Below, one piece after another: positions 17,312-25,930 of a stretch of DNA of 64,000 nt; the first letter of the stretch is position 1, and each line of letters opens with the position of its first letter. The notes under the pieces were generated by a model. It ran no database searches, was not told where the DNA came from, and saw nothing but the letters and a program-made list of their open reading frames with translations. The translations under genes were made by a program, and so were the position numbers. The stretch covers positions 34,949 through 98,948 of the forward strand of contig DAINQU010000010.1 in assembly GCA_036742455.1 (NCBI GenBank). The letters are read 5' to 3'. Origin of the DNA: CAIKZZ01 sp036742455. GTDB lineage: Bacteria; Pseudomonadota; Gammaproteobacteria; Steroidobacterales; Steroidobacteraceae.

Positions 17312-17977
17312 ATGAATTCATTGAACAGTGTTCAGGCTCTCGAATTAAGCTCCGATCGGGATGCTTTGCGGCGACGCGAACGGGAGCGTCGTTTGATTGA
17401 GGCGACGCTTGATAGCATTGCGACTCTCGGACTGCGCGAGACGACGGTTCAAGACATCGCGGCGCGTGCCGGCATGGCGGTGGGATCCATCAGCCAATAC
17501 TTCGACGGCAAAGAGGCGCTCTACACCGCGGCCTTGGACGCCATCGCCACCGAGTTCGCCGCCCATGTTGCGGACCGGTTGGCTCAAGCGGGAACGACGC
17601 CCGCGGGGCGGCTGCGTGGGTATGTGGACGCCTACTTCGACGCGGCAACGGGCCAGCGGCGCAAAGTGGCCGTCTGGTTCGCTTTCTGGGGCGAAGTCCG
17701 TGCCCAGCCGCAATACCGTTCCGTGTGCGAGGAGCACGACCGCAATCACGACCTGACGGTGCAAGGATTGGTTCGGGATGTCCTCACGGCAACCGGCGAG
17801 GACGTTACCGATGCCCCGGCGTTGGCGAAATTGGTGACGTCGACGTGCTACGGATTGTGGCTCGAACTGCTGACGGGCAATCCGAAACCGAGTCGGGCGG
17901 CATTGCACGCCTTGGCCTACCGGCAATTGGCCGCGCTGTTCCCGTCACTCGCCGGACAGTTTCAGCGACCGACCTAG
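17312..17977 (+). CDS. BetI-like TetR family regulator
   Basis: A 221-residue regulator. The N-terminal domain has LIEATLDSIATLGLRETTVQDIAARAGMAVGSISQYFDGKEALYTAAL-type sequence, whose spacing and residues follow BetI (LIDATLxxI, ISxYFxxK). The C-terminal domain keeps WFAFWGEVRAQPQYR and YGLWLELLTGNPKPS, again as in BetI, the choline-sensing repressor of betaine synthesis genes. It lies divergent from the MttB-family gene with a perfect dyad between. I infer that it senses choline, betaine or a related amine and controls the methyltransferase gene. The N-terminus differs from BetI by an extra 20 residues. A non-choline ligand is possible. Confidence 0.8.
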   Translation: MNSLNSVQALELSSDRDALRRRERERRLIEATLDSIATLGLRETTVQDIAARAGMAVGSISQYFDGKEALYTAALDAIATEFAAHVADRLAQAGTTPAGRLRGYVDAYFDAATGQRRKVAVWFAFWGEVRAQPQYRSVCEEHDRNHDLTVQGLVRDVLTATGEDVTDAPALAKLVTSTCYGLWLELLTGNPKPSRAALHALAYRQLAALFPSLAGQFQRPT

Positions 17978-18044
17978 CGGCGACGGAGGATCCCAAGGGC
18001 CGACAGCAGGGCGACCGCCGTGACTCGGTGCCGTGCTGACGGCT

Positions 18045-18074
18045 AGGCGGACGATGGTGACCATCCTTCCGCCT
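18045..18074. terminator. Hairpin between convergent genes
   Basis: AGGCGGA at 18045-18051 pairs with TCCGCCT at 18068-18074, and ATGG/CCAT pair near the tip, giving a long, imperfect GC-rich stem. It lies in the 116-bp gap between the convergent TetR and hydrolase genes. No run of T follows, so it may end transcription weakly or depend on Rho. Confidence 0.45.
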
Positions 18075-18093
18075 GCGCTGTACAACGCGAGAC

Positions 18094-19011
18094 TCAGGTG
18101 CCGTTGACGAACGGAATCAACACCTGCGAGAAGGCGTCCGGCTGCTCCCAGAACGGATTGTGGCCGAGACCTGGGAAAATATGCACACGGGCTTTGGGCA
18201 GCGCTTCGATGAGCGAGCAGCGATCACGGGGCCCAAAAATCGGATCTTTTTCACCCCAGAGCATCAACGTCGGTGCGTCGATCTTCGGCAGCGTGGCCTG
18301 AAGATCCGAACCCGACAGGCCTTGCTCGAGTACGGCCAGCCAGACCTTGACCGGCATCTGCGCGGAATCGACGCGCTGCCGGCGAATGAACTCCTCCGGT
18401 ACGGGAGTCGGCGAACTCCACCATTCCTTCATCCACGGCGAGTCCGGATCGATGGGATCCTTCAGCTTGACGATCTCGCTGCGAAAATCCATCGTCGGAA
18501 CGCCGTCATCCGGGCACGAGGCGCGGTGGCCACCGGTGGAGGACACGAGAACGAGTTTCTCGGTCCGTTCCGGCCAGAACTCCGCAAAGGTCTGGGCAAT
18601 GATGCTTCCCAGCGAATGGCCGACGATCGTCGCGCGCTCAATCCCGAGGTGATCGAGCAGCAGTTTGACGTCGTAAGCAAAGTCAATTCGGTCATAGCAG
18701 CACTCGGGCTTACTCGATGCACCGTGACCACGGATGTCGACGATGATGAGGTGCCAGGACGGATCGAGCGACGACACGAGCGGTGCCCAGTCGCGAGCGC
18801 TATCGGTGTAGCCGTGGACGAGCACGACGGGTCGACCCTGAGCCGGGCCCATCTCAATGACGCCCATCGTGATGCCGTTTGGCAGTACGACCGTGTGCTT
18901 CAATCGGTCGAAGCCGTCGATATCGAGCGCGGCAGGCGCCGACATGGCGATTCCCGATACGGCAAGGCATGCCAGTGCGAGTAGGCGCGGCAGGAGACGG
19001 TGCAAGGTCAT
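18094..19011 (-). CDS. Secreted alpha/beta hydrolase
   Basis: A 305-residue alpha/beta-hydrolase with a signal peptide (about residues 1-24, ending GIAMSAPA). The oxyanion segment is VVLVHGYTDSARDW, a RGHGASS loop follows, the nucleophile is in VGHSLGSI, the acid in WGEKDPIFG and the base in GLGHNPFWEQ. The start at 19011 is set by a GGAG site eight bases before it; a start at 19038 would add non-signal residues. It lies 26 bp after a six-hairpin glycosidase gene on the same strand, so both may serve breakdown of an acylated sugar compound outside the cytoplasm. The substrate is unknown. Confidence 0.8.
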   Translation of the reverse strand: MTLHRLLPRLLALACLAVSGIAMSAPAALDIDGFDRLKHTVVLPNGITMGVIEMGPAQGRPVVLVHGYTDSARDWAPLVSSLDPSWHLIIVDIRGHGASSKPECCYDRIDFAYDVKLLLDHLGIERATIVGHSLGSIIAQTFAEFWPERTEKLVLVSSTGGHRASCPDDGVPTMDFRSEIVKLKDPIDPDSPWMKEWWSSPTPVPEEFIRRQRVDSAQMPVKVWLAVLEQGLSGSDLQATLPKIDAPTLMLWGEKDPIFGPRDRCSLIEALPKARVHIFPGLGHNPFWEQPDAFSQVLIPFVNGT

Positions 19012-19037
19012 GGCAGAACTCCGTGATCGGAAAAACA

Positions 19038-21521
19038 TTAGTGCGGCGCCTTAGGGGTTGGCTCGAGCGGTTCGATGCGGAACGAGAGCAGATCCACGGT
19101 GTTTGCAGCACCCGAGTCGCCACCGCGACTCGCAGTGTAGTGACGGAAATGCTCCAAATACGACATGTTCATCGCATCGCTCAACGTCACGCGACACGAC
19201 TCCCCCGCTCGCCCCGAGAACTCTACCGGCGTGGAGCGACCGCGGCGTACGGCATCGCCGAGTTGCGGCAGCACAACGGTATCGTCCTTAACGCGGTCGG
19301 CACAGACGATGTGCACAGCTTTGACGCCTGCGGTAACGCCCGTGTTGATCAACCCGTCGTTGCGAAAGGCGATCGTCAGTCGCTGCTGGCCGGTCACGCC
19401 TATCGCTGCATTGAACGACAGCGTCGCCTCTGGGGCACCCCACAGAGCGAGACGCGCCGGATCCGCGGCGCGTACGGCGGGCCCGTGCGTTTCAATCGCA
19501 GGGTCCACCGCCGCCAATTCAAACACGCCATCCGTGGCACCGATACACCGCTCCTTCGAGGGCAGCGACCCGCGCCCATCCGACGCACGCACGCGCAGCG
19601 TGTAGCATGCCGCGCCGTGGTGCGGCGGAAGCCGGTCACGCGCGATACCTTGTGTGCCACGGCCGACGCGAACGCCGTCCCGCCACAACTCCCATGTGAG
19701 CCCAGGAGCCATGCCGGCCACGGCGATGCGTACCTTGCCCGCATCCTCTGCGACCGCATCGATCGAAGGCGGCGCCGGTGCGTACACACGCGCGTGTTCA
19801 CTGGGTGTCAGCGCGTGAGCATCGCCGACGTGCAGCGGTTCAAAGGGATGCCAGGCGGTCGGTCGAACCCGCAATAAAACGTCAATGCGAGCCGGTGGGC
19901 GGTGCGCATCGAGGAGGGCGCCGAGTGCGACCACTTGACCGTCGAACCTCAGCTCTGCGGCTTCCAACCAGTCGTGATCGGCGACGTGCGCCGGAAAGTG
20001 CAGGACAACATCGGTGTGCCCGCCCTCAAGGCCAAGACCGTTGAGCGTCCATGCTGATGCGCCTTGGGGGATGTCCCCGGTGATCAGGGCCGGAAACGAC
20101 GGGCTCACGTGGATGCCGTCGATCTCCGATGCGATACCGAAGATGTCACGTACCACCAGATCGAGCATCGCTGTCACGGACCACAATTGCGAGGCGGAGT
20201 TGATCACAGGCCCTGTGTAGGCGCCATCCTCGAAATGAGGAGAAAGCGTCAGAAACTCCGCGTTCTCTTGGTTTGACAGCGCAAGAGCCGCTCCTCGGAT
20301 CAAGGATCGCGCATACGCAATCGTGTGCGGCCCGTCGTGAGCGCGCTCCGCCGCCCGAACTGCATAGGCTGTCACAAACGGCCACACAGCGCGGTTGTGG
20401 TAAATCGGCGCAGTTTCCTGCTCAGGCCAGATGACCGGTGGGCCACCGTCACTCGTTGGGTACGCCGTGAGCATCCGTTGTGCCGAGGCGTCGTCGAGTA
20501 GACCCGCTTCCTCCATCAATGCCAAACCCAGCAAGTCATACGACTCTATGGGCGCGCGGTCGTGGAACAGGAAACTGGCGTAAAGCCCGTTGTTCAGTTG
20601 GCCGAAATGGCGCCGAATCGCCACGGCAAGATCTGCAGCCTGCTGCTTGAACATAGCTTCGCGCGGGTCGTGGCGGCGCGCCGCCAGAGTGGCCGCATCG
20701 CGCAAGGCAAGGTAGTGCAGGACGTTGGTCGAAAGCGCGTACGAGGAGGCGATGGCCAGTGTGTCATCCCGCGTCCAGATCGGGTACGTCTGTTCACGCC
20801 AATCGAGGAAGGATGTCTCACCGCGGTACAGTCCGCTGTCCGCATCGTAGGTGTGGCGGCGTTCCTGTCCGAGCGTATCGACCGCCGTTTGGAAGACCTC
20901 GTTTTCCCATGCGAGGGCGGCGTCCGTGGGTAGGAGCGGGATGAGTTTGACCGCTGCGTCTAACCAAACCACACGATCGGAACTGATGGGCCAGCTGCCG
21001 CCGCTGCCGGTGTCCTGCGCCACACTCCGTTCGTTCGCATGGCCTTGCGCGACAACGCCAGCATCCAAGCCGGATAATTTGAAGGCGAGCGAATTGCGTG
21101 CGCGCACGGGGTCCAAGAGACCGCCGCCTAAGTCTGTGGAATAGGAAGTGTCGCGCGTCCAGACGTAGGGCCACTTTACGCCCGTCTTGAAACAGTGACA
21201 GGCGATCGGCGCGCCGTGGTCGAATTGGCCGTCTTCGACGGAATCGACAGAGTTGGCGGCCGCCTCTTCCAGCGCCATGGCATAGAGGCCATCGAGGTAG
21301 GTGTCAGCGGTGCGCACGCGGGGGCGCTCCGGGGACTCGGCGACGTGCCGACGACGCAGGGTGCCATCCGGATCCCGGACCGAAAAATTGTACGCGGCGG
21401 CACCCTCGGTTGGACCTGCCCGTTCGACCGTCGCTTGCCGTCCTGCGAACTCGAAGCCGTTCGCCTGCACGGCAATGGCATAGAACAGACTGGCGCTTAG
21501 CGCGACGCAGCGTATCGACAT
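19038..21521 (-). CDS. Secreted six-hairpin glycosidase-like protein
   Basis: An 827-residue exported protein with a signal peptide (about residues 1-21, ending VQANG). The middle (about 80-450) is rich in paired helices and motifs such as WPYVWTRDTSY, SYALSTNVLHYLALR, YHNRAVWPFVTAYA and ASQLWSVTAMLDLV. These fit the (alpha/alpha)6 barrel of six-hairpin glycosidases acting on alpha-glucosides or related sugars. The rest looks beta-rich, and a C-terminal part has VRAADPARLALWG. The start at 21521 follows a GGGG stretch. Family and linkage specificity cannot be assigned by eye; catalytic acids are not certain. It is probably co-transcribed with the hydrolase downstream. Confidence 0.65.
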   Translation of the reverse strand: MSIRCVALSASLFYAIAVQANGFEFAGRQATVERAGPTEGAAAYNFSVRDPDGTLRRRHVAESPERPRVRTADTYLDGLYAMALEEAAANSVDSVEDGQFDHGAPIACHCFKTGVKWPYVWTRDTSYSTDLGGGLLDPVRARNSLAFKLSGLDAGVVAQGHANERSVAQDTGSGGSWPISSDRVVWLDAAVKLIPLLPTDAALAWENEVFQTAVDTLGQERRHTYDADSGLYRGETSFLDWREQTYPIWTRDDTLAIASSYALSTNVLHYLALRDAATLAARRHDPREAMFKQQAADLAVAIRRHFGQLNNGLYASFLFHDRAPIESYDLLGLALMEEAGLLDDASAQRMLTAYPTSDGGPPVIWPEQETAPIYHNRAVWPFVTAYAVRAAERAHDGPHTIAYARSLIRGAALALSNQENAEFLTLSPHFEDGAYTGPVINSASQLWSVTAMLDLVVRDIFGIASEIDGIHVSPSFPALITGDIPQGASAWTLNGLGLEGGHTDVVLHFPAHVADHDWLEAAELRFDGQVVALGALLDAHRPPARIDVLLRVRPTAWHPFEPLHVGDAHALTPSEHARVYAPAPPSIDAVAEDAGKVRIAVAGMAPGLTWELWRDGVRVGRGTQGIARDRLPPHHGAACYTLRVRASDGRGSLPSKERCIGATDGVFELAAVDPAIETHGPAVRAADPARLALWGAPEATLSFNAAIGVTGQQRLTIAFRNDGLINTGVTAGVKAVHIVCADRVKDDTVVLPQLGDAVRRGRSTPVEFSGRAGESCRVTLSDAMNMSYLEHFRHYTASRGGDSGAANTVDLLSFRIEPLEPTPKAPH

Positions 21522-21648
21522 GAGTGACCCCCCGCGACCGAAGCCGCCATGATCGCCCGCGCGGAGGGCTGCGGCAACCAACTTGGCTGGCGTCTGGCGT
21601 CCGGAGCGCTAGAATCGGCAGCGACCGCTCTGATTCCGAGGTGTCTTC

Positions 21649-22080
21649 GTGCCTTCCATGCCCAATGATGACTCGACGTTGCCGCAAATAGCGGCGCTTG
21701 GCCTGATCATGGCGGGCCTCGGGCTCATCGGCATGACGGCCGGTGATCTGCCGGGTATCGCCGAACAACTGGCCGCGCCGCGCTGGTTGATGGGCGCGAT
21801 CGGGGGTGTACTGGTCGGTAGTGGCTTACAGGCCGGTAGCGTTGCCTCCACCGCACATCCCACCCGTTTGTCGCGCTGGGTGGTCTTGGTCGCGCTTTCG
21901 GTCGTTGGGATCGTCTTGAGTCGATTGTCGGATCTCACGCGCTCGGCCCTGGGTCACGGGCCGGAGCTGCCGCTCGGATCGGCATTGAATTCGGCCGCGC
22001 GGGTGCTGTTCGGCATCGGCATCGGTATCGTCCTCGGCTGGGTGGCCTACGAGGGTTCTCGCGGCCGTAAGCGCGGCTGA
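21649..22080 (+). CDS. Small predicted membrane protein
   Basis: A 143-residue protein with about four hydrophobic segments (IAALGLIMAGLGLIG, WLMGAIGGVLVGSGL, WVVLVALSVVGIVLS and VLFGIGIGIVLGWVAY) and a basic C-terminus, so an inner-membrane protein with cytoplasmic tail is likely. I chose the GTG at 21649 because a GAGGTG site lies five bases before it; the ATG three codons later is less well placed. A TAGAAT element at 21610 may be its -10. I do not recognise the family. It is isolated, between the divergent glycosidase gene and the convergent flavoprotein gene. Confidence 0.6.
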   Translation: MPSMPNDDSTLPQIAALGLIMAGLGLIGMTAGDLPGIAEQLAAPRWLMGAIGGVLVGSGLQAGSVASTAHPTRLSRWVVLVALSVVGIVLSRLSDLTRSALGHGPELPLGSALNSAARVLFGIGIGIVLGWVAYEGSRGRKRG

Positions 22081-22087
22081 ACGAACG

Positions 22088-22109
22088 GGACGCTCCCTAA
22101 TTAGCGTCC
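22088..22109. terminator. Hairpin at the end of convergent genes
   Basis: GGACGCT (22088-22094) and AGCGTCC (22103-22109) are perfect 7-bp arms around an 8-base loop. It lies in the gap between the membrane-protein gene and the flavoprotein gene and overlaps the latter's stop region. There is no T tract. Confidence 0.4.
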
Positions 22110-23375
22110 GAAACGATCGCGTAAACGACCGAGTGTGACACCCAGATGGACCCCGACACGCCAAAACCGATGCATTGGAATTTTTGGTACGGCTGTGATC
22201 GGTAACGGGAGTCTGGAAAGATCGTCGTGAGCCACAGCTTCCGCTAAGGCGGCGCCGAGCCGCGTTCCCATGGCAACCCCGCGCCCGCTATACCCCAGTG
22301 CGATCAGTAAGCCCTGTTGGGGAGCGTGTACGCGCGGATAGAAATTTGGCGTGAGCGCGAACTGTCCGTTCCACGCGTGTGTCCATTCCAATGCGGCCAA
22401 ATCAGGCCACAGCTTACGGACGTGATCCGTTAAGTGGCGGTGATCGTGGATGTCGCGGACGGGACGCTGAACCCCGCGTCCGCCGATCAACAAACGGCCC
22501 GAAGCATCGATGCGGTAATACGTGGTGACATGTCCGGATTCATAAACCACTTCGCCGCCCGCGAGAATCCGACGTCGGACGCCATCGGGGAGCGGAGCGC
22601 TCGCCAGCATCGAGCTGTAAACCGGTACAAAACTCTGGCGTAAGCCGCTCCACAATCCGTCGCTGTAACCGTCGGTGGCGATCAGGACCTGTCGCGCAAT
22701 GACCGCGCCCTGATGCGTCGCAACGCGCCAGCCATTGCCGGACGGTGCGATCGACAAGGCTTGACTGCGCCCGGTGACCAAGGCGCCGGCGGAACTGGCC
22801 GCTTGTGCAAGGGCGCGGGCATACGCCAAGGGGTTGATGCTGCCGCCACGTGGGTCGCGCGTCGCGCCGACGTAATAATCGGAGCCGATCAGCCGTGCAG
22901 TCCCCGCGGCATCAAGCCGCTCGATCGTCACGCCACGCCGAGCCCATTGCGCCACCTGCGCATCGAGTCCCGCAAGACTGACATCGCGATAGGCCGCGCG
23001 CAGCGTGCCGGACCGTTGCGCTTCGCAATGCAGGCCAAGGCGCTCCACGAGATCAAACAGAAACCCGGGCGCGTCGCCGGCGAACCGTACCAGACGTCCA
23101 CCAAGATCGGCGCCGAAATGCGCTTCGATATCGTCGGGTTCGTGTTTGAGCCCCGGGTTTACCTGTCCGCCGTTACGGCCGGCGGCCCCCCAACCCGGTT
23201 CGTGGGTCTCAAGGACGGTGACGCTGAGCCCACGTTCTGCGGCGTGCAACGCAGCCGATAGGCCCGTATACCCCGCGCCGATGATCGCCCAGTCGCAGCG
23301 CCGCTCTCCGATCAAGGAGGGTGTCGCCGCCGCGGCCGGTGCGGTGCTCTGGTAAACCGAGGCTAACTGGGTCAT
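22101..23375 (-). CDS. FAD-dependent amine/amino acid oxidoreductase (DAO family, PuuB-like)
   Basis: A 424-residue flavoprotein of the D-amino-acid-oxidase family. The dinucleotide site is WAIIGAGYTGLSAALHAAERG, followed by GWGAAGRNGGQVNPG, as in gamma-glutamylputrescine oxidase PuuB and OrdL proteins. The C-terminal part has YSGRGVAMGTRLG, the usual second FAD-contact region. The ATG at 23375 overlaps the stop of the MFS gene by four bases, so it is coupled to the carrier. A longer open frame exists but only mirrors the carrier gene. It probably oxidises an amine imported by the carrier; its position opposite a TTQ amine dehydrogenase operon supports an amine substrate. Confidence 0.8.
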   Translation of the reverse strand: MTQLASVYQSTAPAAAATPSLIGERRCDWAIIGAGYTGLSAALHAAERGLSVTVLETHEPGWGAAGRNGGQVNPGLKHEPDDIEAHFGADLGGRLVRFAGDAPGFLFDLVERLGLHCEAQRSGTLRAAYRDVSLAGLDAQVAQWARRGVTIERLDAAGTARLIGSDYYVGATRDPRGGSINPLAYARALAQAASSAGALVTGRSQALSIAPSGNGWRVATHQGAVIARQVLIATDGYSDGLWSGLRQSFVPVYSSMLASAPLPDGVRRRILAGGEVVYESGHVTTYYRIDASGRLLIGGRGVQRPVRDIHDHRHLTDHVRKLWPDLAALEWTHAWNGQFALTPNFYPRVHAPQQGLLIALGYSGRGVAMGTRLGAALAEAVAHDDLSRLPLPITAVPKIPMHRFWRVGVHLGVTLGRLRDRFGR

Positions 23376-24661
23376 ATCGCGGCCGTCGGGCGACGCATGC
23401 GCAGCGCGACGCTCGACAGTGCCAGTGCGGCGACTGCGCACACGACGAGGATGCCAAGAGTCGTTCGATAATTGCCAAATACGTCGAAAATATGGCCGGC
23501 GATCACCGGTGCGCAGAGCAGCGTACCCAATTCGACGAAGTACCACGTGCTGTACTGAAAGCCGACGCCGACGTGAGGGAAACGGTCGCGCACGAAAGCG
23601 ACGAAGAAAACGTCCGAGCCGCCAATCATCAGGCCGAACGCGACGCCGTAGACGGCGAGCGCCGCCAGCGAGGGTGCCCCGAGCACGACGTAGAGCGAGG
23701 CGGTGCCGACGATGAGAAAGAGGTGCATCATCAGGCCCACTCGGCGGAGACTCCACCGATCCAACAGCCATCCCGATGCGGCGCTGCCGAGTGCCGCGAA
23801 GCCGGTGGTGAGACTCAGCACGAGGGAGGATTCGGTCGAGGTATAGCCGGCTGCTTCCACGATGGCGCCCTCGTGCGCGAGGACGCCGCCGTAGGTCGTG
23901 TAGAAAAAGAGCGTTGCTAGGGCGATTAACCAAAACGTGGGTGAGCGCAGCAGGTCCGGCAAGGTGCCGGTCGCGGCCAGATTCGGTGCGCTGGCACGGA
24001 TGGCCTGCACTTTCGCGCCAGGCGGTGGGGTGAGCGAATCGCCGTCAAGACCCACGCCGAGTGACGCCGGTGAATCAATCCGCTGGACCCAGAGTATGGG
24101 TAGCAGTGCGAGTGTGAGGAGGGCGACGCCCAAGGCGACGCAAGCAGCTCGCCATCCCGCTTGGGCGATGATCATCGAGGTGATCGGTGCTAAGACCATG
24201 CCGCCGATGTGCCAGCCGGCCCAGGCGATGCCTAGGGCCAACCCGAAGTGACGCGAGAACCACTTTGAACAGGTAACCGGTATGGATGCCGCAAATAGGA
24301 TCTTGCCGAAGCCCATCGCGCCGCGCAGGAGGTACATCTGCGGCAGTGCTGAGACCGTCGCGAGTAAAATCACGCAGATGGCTTCAATCCCGATGCCGAA
24401 TGCCAGCATCCGAGTGACGCCAAATCGTTTAATGGCGTATCCACCCACCAATAACAGTGGGAACGACAGCCAAAAAGCCGAGACGATGCCACCGGTGCTG
24501 GCACGGCTCCAGCCAAACTCCTGGGTCAGCGGTGTGACGAACAGCACGAAGCAGTAAAGCCCCCCGCCGTAGACGAAGAATCCCGCCAAAAAGAGTGCGA
24601 AGAGCACTTTCCAGCCGTGGTACAGGCCGGGCTTGGGTGTCGCAGCGATAGGGTGGTCCAT
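23372..24661 (-). CDS. MFS transporter, monocarboxylate/OFA-type
   Basis: A 429-residue inner-membrane carrier with about 12 hydrophobic segments. The first helix region WKVLFALFLAGFFVYGGGLYCFVLF, followed by FGWSRASTGGIVSAFW, resembles the OFA and monocarboxylate porter families; later helices carry LPDLLRSPTFWLIALATLFFYTTYGGVLAHE. The gene is translationally coupled to the PuuB-like flavoprotein gene downstream. It lies divergent from the TTQ amine dehydrogenase across about 106 bp. Uptake of a carboxylated amine is an inference from these neighbours. Confidence 0.82.
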   Translation of the reverse strand: MDHPIAATPKPGLYHGWKVLFALFLAGFFVYGGGLYCFVLFVTPLTQEFGWSRASTGGIVSAFWLSFPLLLVGGYAIKRFGVTRMLAFGIGIEAICVILLATVSALPQMYLLRGAMGFGKILFAASIPVTCSKWFSRHFGLALGIAWAGWHIGGMVLAPITSMIIAQAGWRAACVALGVALLTLALLPILWVQRIDSPASLGVGLDGDSLTPPPGAKVQAIRASAPNLAATGTLPDLLRSPTFWLIALATLFFYTTYGGVLAHEGAIVEAAGYTSTESSLVLSLTTGFAALGSAASGWLLDRWSLRRVGLMMHLFLIVGTASLYVVLGAPSLAALAVYGVAFGLMIGGSDVFFVAFVRDRFPHVGVGFQYSTWYFVELGTLLCAPVIAGHIFDVFGNYRTTLGILVVCAVAALALSSVALRMRRPTAAI

Positions 24662-24710
24662 GCACCGAGTATCTCCGCCTTTGCGGCGTTCCGCTACGGT
24701 CTGAGAGCAA

Positions 24711-24757
24711 CCGATCGTGGGTTATGGCATGATCGGGAGATTCCACCCAGCGGAATC
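24711..24757 (+). promoter_or_regulatory. Two tandem inverted repeats upstream of the TTQ operon
   Basis: CCGATC (24711-24716) and GATCGG (24731-24736) form a dyad with a 14-bp centre. GATTCC (24739-24744) and GGAATC (24752-24757) form a second with a 7-bp centre, ending 10 bp before the heavy-chain ATG. They lie in the divergent control region. They may be regulator sites or leader hairpins; no promoter is clear. Confidence 0.35.
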
Positions 24758-24767
24758 GGGGGTTCTC

Positions 24768-25922
24768 ATGACCTTGGGTCGTTTTAGTGGCCTGTTGGCT
24801 GCCGTCCTTCCGGCAGTGGCACTGGCTACGTCAGCGCCGCCACCTTTGGCGCCAGAACATATCGGCGTTGAAAAGATGCCGAAGCGCACCGCGCACTATG
24901 CATATCTCCTTGATGTGTCTTGGAACAATTACATCGACGAGCGCGTCTACGTTTATGACGGCGACGCCGGCAAGCTCCGGGGCATGATGGATCTCGGCTA
25001 CTACGGCAACTTTGCCGAATCCCCGGACGGTAAGACCTCGGCGATGGCCGCCACTTACTGGTCGCGCGGTGGTCACGGCACTCGGACCGAAGTCGTCGAA
25101 TGGTACGACAACGACACCCTCAAGCCCCGCGGCGAACTGGTCCTGCCGGCCAAGCGCGCTCAGGTCGGTGTGATTACGCCGTTCAACCTCGCCTACAGTG
25201 CGGACGGCCGCTTCGTGTACTCGACCAACCTGACGCCGACCGCGTCGGTATCGATCATCGATGTCGCCAAAAATACCGTCACAGCCGAAATCGATACTGA
25301 CGGCTGTGTTCAAGCCATCCCCTCGCGCGTCCATCGTTTTACCGCCATTTGTGAAAACGGACGCTTGCTGACCGTCAACATTGACGATGCGGGCCACGAG
25401 GCATCGCGATCGGTCTCCGAACCGTTTTTCAATGTCGACGTCGATCCGGTATTCGTGCAATCCGTGCCCACCCCCAATGGGGTTATTTATGTGTCGTTCT
25501 TGGGCGATGTCCATCCGGTCGACTTGAGCGGCGCGAAGCCCGTGTTTGCTCCGGTCTGGTCGTTGGTGTCCAAGAAGGATCGCGGCCACTGGCGGCCGGG
25601 CAGTCAGCAGTTGGTGGCGTATAACGCGCCATTGAACCGCCTCTTCGTGCTGATGCACCAAGGCGGCGAGGGCTCCCATAAGGAAGCGGGTAGCGAGGTT
25701 TGGGTATTCGATGCCGGGACGCACCAGCGTCTGGCGCGTTGGCCGCTCAATGTGGCGAAGCACGGTGGTGGAATCGCCTTGCTCGCAACGCGCGATGAAC
25801 AGCCATTGCTGTACGTTGCGACCGAAAAGTCGGCTCTGCAGGTGCTCGATGCCCGCAGCGGCCGTGTTCTCCACACCGAAGCAAAACTGGGGCAGTCGCT
25901 GTGGTACATGCAGAATCCGTAA
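24768..25922 (+). CDS. TTQ amine dehydrogenase heavy chain (MauB/AauB-like)
   Basis: A 384-residue periplasmic protein with a signal peptide (about residues 1-21, ending LATSA) and a seven-bladed beta-propeller. Its segments YVYDGDAGKLRGMMDLGYYGNFAESPDGK, ATYWSRGGHGTRTEVVEWYD and SLVSKKDRGHWRPGSQQLVAYNAPLNRLFVLMHQGG-type strands follow the heavy chains of methylamine and aromatic amine dehydrogenases. The heavy chain scaffolds the catalytic light chain, encoded 8 bp downstream. The start at 24768 has GGGGG before it. The usual intervening mauE/mauD (or aauE/aauD) genes are absent. Methylamine versus aromatic amine specificity cannot be read. Confidence 0.87.
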   Translation: MTLGRFSGLLAAVLPAVALATSAPPPLAPEHIGVEKMPKRTAHYAYLLDVSWNNYIDERVYVYDGDAGKLRGMMDLGYYGNFAESPDGKTSAMAATYWSRGGHGTRTEVVEWYDNDTLKPRGELVLPAKRAQVGVITPFNLAYSADGRFVYSTNLTPTASVSIIDVAKNTVTAEIDTDGCVQAIPSRVHRFTAICENGRLLTVNIDDAGHEASRSVSEPFFNVDVDPVFVQSVPTPNGVIYVSFLGDVHPVDLSGAKPVFAPVWSLVSKKDRGHWRPGSQQLVAYNAPLNRLFVLMHQGGEGSHKEAGSEVWVFDAGTHQRLARWPLNVAKHGGGIALLATRDEQPLLYVATEKSALQVLDARSGRVLHTEAKLGQSLWYMQNP

Positions 25923-25930
25923 CGATCTCA

